Origin: Kitasatospora sp. A2-31
GTDB taxonomy: Bacteria > Actinomycetota > Actinomycetes > Streptomycetales > Streptomycetaceae
Direction: 5' to 3'
DNA: 64,000 nt
NCBI RefSeq assembly: GCF_022288725.1
Contig: NZ_JAKNTA010000002.1
Coordinates: 532,404-596,403, forward strand
Position numbers and translations under genes: made by a program. Shown in pieces: positions 60,581-64,000 of the stretch; the stretch's first letter is position 1; each line of letters starts with the position of its first letter. A model generated the notes under the pieces. That model worked only from the letters and a program-made list of their open reading frames with translations. It was not told where the DNA came from and ran no database searches.

Positions 60581-62044
60581 GTGTCCTCAGGCTTCGCCCG
60601 AAGAATCGGCCTCTTCCAGGCCACCGCGATCAACATGAGCCAGATGTGCGGGATCGGCCCGTTCGTCACCATCCCGCTGATGGTCGGCGCCTTCGGCGGT
60701 CCGCAGGCCGTCATCGGCTGGATCGCCGGTGCGGTGCTCGCGCTCGTCGACGGCCTGGTCTGGGCCGAGCTCGGCGCCTCGCTCCCCGGCGCCGGCGGGA
60801 CGTACGTCTACCTGCGCGAGGCCTTCCAGTACCGCAGCGGACGGCTGATGCCGTTCCTCTTCGTCTGGACGGCGATGCTCTTCATCCCGCTGATCATGTC
60901 CACGGGCGTCCAGGGCCTGGTGCAGTACCTCGCCTACCTGTGGCCGGACATGACCACCGGTCAGGGCGACGCCGTCGGCGTGGCGGTCCTCGCGCTGGTC
61001 GTGCTCCTGCTGTGGCGCAAGGTCGAGAACGTCGGGAGGATCACCGTCGCGATGTGGGGCGTGATGATCGTCTCGGTCACCGCCGTGATTCTCGCCTCCT
61101 TCACCGACTTCCACCCCTCGCTGGCCTTCACCTGGCCCGACCACGCGATCGAGCCGACCCACGGCCAGTTCTGGACCGGCTTCGCCGCCGGCCTGACCAT
61201 CGGCATCTACGACTACCTCGGCTACAACACCGCCGCCTATCTCGGCGCCGAGGTCAGGAACCCGGGCCGGGTGATGCCGCGCGCCGTCATCTTCTCGATC
61301 ATCGCCATCATGGCCGTCTACCTGCTGATGCAGATCGGCGTCCTCGGCGTGATCCCCTGGCAGGACATGCTCGACCCCGACAACACCGCAGCCAAGTCGG
61401 TCGCCTCCGCGGTGCTGGAGCAGACCTGGGGCAAGGAGGCCGCCCGGACGGTGACGGTCCTCATCCTGATCACCGCCTTCGCCTCCGTCTACGCCGGTCT
61501 GCTCGGCGGCTCCCGCGTCCCCTACGACGCGGCCCGGGACGGCATGTTCTTCCGCTCCTTCGGCAGGCTGCATCGCGAGCACGGGTTCCCCGTGGTCGGC
61601 CTGATCGCCATGGGTGCGATCACCGCCGCCGGCTTCCTGTTCGCCCGGCACATCGGCAGCGCCGCCGAGCACCCGCCGCTGACCGTCCTGATCACCCTGC
61701 TCACCAGCGTGATGGTGATCGTCCAGGCGCTCGCCCAGATCGTGGCCGTCACCGTGCTCCGCAAGCGCCAGCCCGGCCTCGCGCGCCCCTACCGGATGTG
61801 GCTCTACCCGCTGCCCGGCATCGTCGCCGCCATCGGCTGGCTGGTCATCTACGGCTACGCGGACAAGGCCAACCCGGGTGTCCACCCGATCGAGTGGTCG
61901 CTGGCCTGGGTCGCCCTCGGCTGCGCCGCCTACCTGATCTGGTCCAAGATCGAGGGCGCCTGGCCGTTCGGGCCGAAGGAGATCCGCGAGGCCTTCCTGG
62001 ACGCCCGGCCCGCCGACAGCGCGAGCACGCCCGCCTCCGGATGA
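60581..62044 (+). CDS. APC-superfamily amino acid permease (487 aa)
   Basis: GTG 60581 (GGAG six bases upstream). Twelve membrane spans are visible, beginning IGLFQATAINMSQMCGIGPF with the conserved substrate-binding break and GAGGTYVYLREAF before span 3. GIYDYLGYNTAAYLGAEVRNPG is the typical span 6 / loop. The class imports amino acids or polyamines by cation symport or exchange; the substrate is unknown. A short disordered C-terminus closes the protein. Confidence 0.92.
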   Translation: MSSGFARRIGLFQATAINMSQMCGIGPFVTIPLMVGAFGGPQAVIGWIAGAVLALVDGLVWAELGASLPGAGGTYVYLREAFQYRSGRLMPFLFVWTAMLFIPLIMSTGVQGLVQYLAYLWPDMTTGQGDAVGVAVLALVVLLLWRKVENVGRITVAMWGVMIVSVTAVILASFTDFHPSLAFTWPDHAIEPTHGQFWTGFAAGLTIGIYDYLGYNTAAYLGAEVRNPGRVMPRAVIFSIIAIMAVYLLMQIGVLGVIPWQDMLDPDNTAAKSVASAVLEQTWGKEAARTVTVLILITAFASVYAGLLGGSRVPYDAARDGMFFRSFGRLHREHGFPVVGLIAMGAITAAGFLFARHIGSAAEHPPLTVLITLLTSVMVIVQALAQIVAVTVLRKRQPGLARPYRMWLYPLPGIVAAIGWLVIYGYADKANPGVHPIEWSLAWVALGCAAYLIWSKIEGAWPFGPKEIREAFLDARPADSASTPASG

Positions 62045-62080
62045 CCGGGCGCTCGGCCGGAGATGCCGCCCGGCGGCCGG

Positions 62081-62707
62081 TCAGAGGCCGCGGGCGATGC
62101 TCGCGAGGACGGTGTCGGTGGCCCCGCGGATCCCGGCGGGGGGCAGGTCGTGCAGGGGCCCGTCGGTGAGCAGGTGGGCGAGCCCGTGGACGGCTGACCA
62201 TGCGGCGTACTCCGCGCCGGGTCGCCGCTCGGGCGGGAGGGCGCCGGCGTCGACGAGTTCGTCGAGTCGGGCGGAGAGGAGCAGGTACGGGTCGGAGCCG
62301 GGCTCGGGACGGGTCGGGGGGTGGCGCTCGGGATCGGGGGCGGCGCCGCAGAAGGCGGTGCGGAACCAGCCGTGCTCGGTGAGGGCGAAGTCGACGTAGG
62401 CGCGCCCGATCGCTTCCAGCCGGGCCCAGGCGCGGGCCTCGGCTCCGGCGTCGGGCTCGGCGGCGGTGGCCTCGGCCGTGCGTGCGAGCATGAGCCGGCC
62501 GAGCTGCTCCATGCAGCGGGCGGCGACGGCGGCGAGCAGGTCCTCGTGGTTGGCGAAGTGCCGGTAGGCGGCGTTGTGGGAGACGCCCGCCTCGCGGCTC
62601 GCGGCGCGCAGCACGACTGCATCCGGTCCGCCCGTCCGGGCGAGGGTGACGCCGGCGGTGACCAGGGCCTCGCGGAGGCTGCCGTGGTGGTATGTCCGTT
62701 TCTCCAA
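62081..62707 (-). CDS. TetR-family regulator (208 aa)
   Basis: TTG 62707 is the start (weak GGTGGAA). The HTH domain is YHHGSLREALVTAGVTLART, LRAASREAGVSHNAAYRHFA with the recognition helix, and HEDLLAAVAARCME. The C-terminal ligand domain is helical (WARLEAIGRAYVDFALTEHG). It is divergent from an MFS exporter and the intergenic region carries an 11-bp inverted repeat, so it should repress the exporter until a ligand binds. Confidence 0.92.
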   Translation of the reverse strand: MEKRTYHHGSLREALVTAGVTLARTGGPDAVVLRAASREAGVSHNAAYRHFANHEDLLAAVAARCMEQLGRLMLARTAEATAAEPDAGAEARAWARLEAIGRAYVDFALTEHGWFRTAFCGAAPDPERHPPTRPEPGSDPYLLLSARLDELVDAGALPPERRPGAEYAAWSAVHGLAHLLTDGPLHDLPPAGIRGATDTVLASIARGL

Positions 62708-62732
62708 GGTTCCACCGCATTTCCTGCCGTTG

Positions 62733-62793
62733 TGTTGACAGTGTCCACTTCGGGTGGAAGCGTGTCAATCAGAGCATGTTCCCACTGTCAACA
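62733..62793. promoter_or_regulatory. TetR operator region between the TetR and MFS genes
   Basis: TGTTGACAGTG (62733-62743) and CACTGTCAACA (62783-62793) are perfectly inverted 11-bp arms. TTGACA -35 elements occur on the plus strand (62735-62740) and on the minus strand in the right arm and at 62763-62768, so repressor binding would block both promoters. Confidence 0.65.
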
Positions 62794-62814
62794 TGCCTGG
62801 CGGATGGAGCCCTC

Positions 62815-64000
62815 ATGCCCGCCCTCACCCCTCGCCGGCGCCTTCTCGTCCTGGCCACGGTCTGCCTGGCGGCGTTCGCGATCAACCTGGACACGACGAT
62901 CGTCAACGTCGCACTGCCCGACCTGAGCCGGCAGCTGGACGCCACCACCCGTGACCTGCAGTGGGTCGTCGACGGCTACAACCTGGCCTTCGCCGCGCTG
63001 GTGCTGACGGCGGGCTCGCTGGGCGACCGCTTCGGCCGCCGGCCGGCCCTGCTGCTGGGGCTCGCCGGTTTCGCCGCGACCAGCGCGCTGGGCGCCGCGG
63101 CCGGTTCGCCCGCCGCACTGGTGGCGGTGCGGTTCGTGATGGGAGCGTGTGCGGCGGCCATCTTCCCGACCACCCTGTCGGTGATCACCAACACCTTCCC
63201 CGACCGCCGCTCCCGCGCGAAGGCGGTGGGGGTGTGGGGCGCGGTCACCGGCCTCGGTGTCGCGGTGGGCCCGGTGGCCGGCGGCCTGCTGCTGGCCCAC
63301 TTCGGCTGGCCCTCGGTCTTCCTGGCCCTGGTGCCGGTGACCCTGGTCGCCCTGGTGGCGGCCTGGGCCTGGGTGCCCGAGTCCAGCAGCCCGGCCTCCG
63401 CACGCCTGGACCTCCCCGGACTGGTGACGTCCTCGGCAGCCGTCGGCGTCCTGGTCTACACGATCATCGAGGCACCCAGCCGCGGCTGGGGCGCCCCGGC
63501 GACCGTGGCCGGCTTCGCCGCCGCGGTCGCGCTCACCGTCGCGTTCGTCGTCATCGAGCGGGGCCGGGCCCATCCGATGATCGACGTGACGCTCTTCCGC
63601 ACCCCGGCCTTCTCGGCCGCCAGCAGCTCGGTCACCCTCGCCTTCTTCGCCCTCTTCGGCTTCATCTTCCTGGTGACCCAGTACTTCCAGTTCATCCGCG
63701 GCTACGGCACGCTCTCGACCGGCGTCCGCGTGCTGCCGGTCGCGCTGACCATCGCGCTCGGCTCGCTCGGCGGCGTCGCCCTGGCGACCAGGGTGGGCAC
63801 CCGCGCCGTCGTCACGGCCGGCCTCGCGCTGCTCGGTACCTCGTTCGCGTGGATCGCCGCCTCGTCGACCTTCGCCCCCTACCCGCAGGTCGTCGGACAG
63901 ATGGTGCTGCTGGGTCTCGGCCTCGGGCTCACCACCGCTCCGGCCACCGAGTCGATCCTGAGCGTGCTGCCGCCGGCCAAGGCCGGGGTCGGCTCGGCGG
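62815..64000 (+). CDS. MFS transporter, DHA2 (EmrB/QacA) family, partial at right edge
   Basis: ATG 62815 (SD GGAG) opens a frame that runs off the window with no stop (395 codons so far). The DHA2 14-span type is shown by AFAINLDTTIVNVALPDLSR, WVVDGYNLAFAALVLTAGSL, GDRFGRRPALLLG (motif A), the long RSRAKAVGVWGAVTGLGVAV (motif C-like) and at least ten hydrophobic spans. Such pumps export drugs or metabolites by proton antiport. The divergent TetR gene is its likely regulator. Confidence 0.92.
   Translation, partial: MPALTPRRRLLVLATVCLAAFAINLDTTIVNVALPDLSRQLDATTRDLQWVVDGYNLAFAALVLTAGSLGDRFGRRPALLLGLAGFAATSALGAAAGSPAALVAVRFVMGACAAAIFPTTLSVITNTFPDRRSRAKAVGVWGAVTGLGVAVGPVAGGLLLAHFGWPSVFLALVPVTLVALVAAWAWVPESSSPASARLDLPGLVTSSAAVGVLVYTIIEAPSRGWGAPATVAGFAAAVALTVAFVVIERGRAHPMIDVTLFRTPAFSAASSSVTLAFFALFGFIFLVTQYFQFIRGYGTLSTGVRVLPVALTIALGSLGGVALATRVGTRAVVTAGLALLGTSFAWIAASSTFAPYPQVVGQMVLLGLGLGLTTAPATESILSVLPPAKAGVGSA

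Overview
The window is high-GC actinomycete DNA, most likely Streptomyces or Kitasatospora (Streptomycetaceae). This rests on about 72% G+C with G/C in third codon positions, frequent GTG/TTG starts with GGAGG-type ribosome sites, many lipoprotein, ECF-sigma, two-component and ABC-transport genes, a WXG100 operon, a RIO-like kinase and a DevR/DevS-type dormancy cluster. No chromosomal end, rRNA or CRISPR array is seen; one initiator tRNA is present.

Layout. 0.2-7.7 kb: small conserved genes, an SDR, an MscS channel and an amidohydrolase. 8.0-10.4 kb: a tightly overlapped WXG100 / catalytically altered alpha-beta-hydrolase-like / accessory operon. 10.5-15.7 kb: SixA-type phosphatase, DUF7144 membrane protein, a 12-bp tandem repeat block, a triple-palindrome control region before a carboxymuconolactone-decarboxylase-like gene, a SUKH-like protein and a HelD-type helicase. 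15.7-23.6 kb is an accessory, decaying zone: an IS5-type relic, two lexA C-terminal relics, a 5'-truncated DUF1963-like gene, a coiled-coil membrane gene pair and an intact IS630 element flanked by TA. 23.6-32.9 kb: a zinc metalloprotease, tRNA-fMet, divergent MarR/SnoaL-like and ArsR/S41 pairs, and a complete LpqY-SugABC-like sugar ABC operon. 33.3-45.5 kb: a CoiA-like protein, an ECF42-type sigma factor with its YCII partner, a NodB deacetylase fusion, a RIO kinase, an ABC-F ATPase with a leader-peptide attenuator, and an OmpR-type two-component system followed by two exported proteins.

45.5-50.5 kb, on the minus strand, is the most striking region: a small Pepco-like protein, a caspase-fold (C14) protease and a roughly 1,290-residue alpha-solenoid protein. 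The protease and solenoid are in one reading frame, separated by a single amber codon; the caspase fold clearly continues after the stop. It reads as a caspase-based conflict or cell-death module whose main gene is amber-interrupted. An IS30 element lies just upstream, inserted between the arms of a 17-bp inverted repeat.

52-60.3 kb: an SDR lacking the usual catalytic Tyr, a CGNR-type regulator, and a DevR/DevS (OsdR/OsdK-like) redox-dormancy cluster with a universal stress protein, Acg-type nitroreductase, HTH-PNPOx protein and a truncated alcohol dehydrogenase. 60.5-64 kb: an APC permease, and a TetR regulator divergent from an MFS exporter that runs off the right edge.
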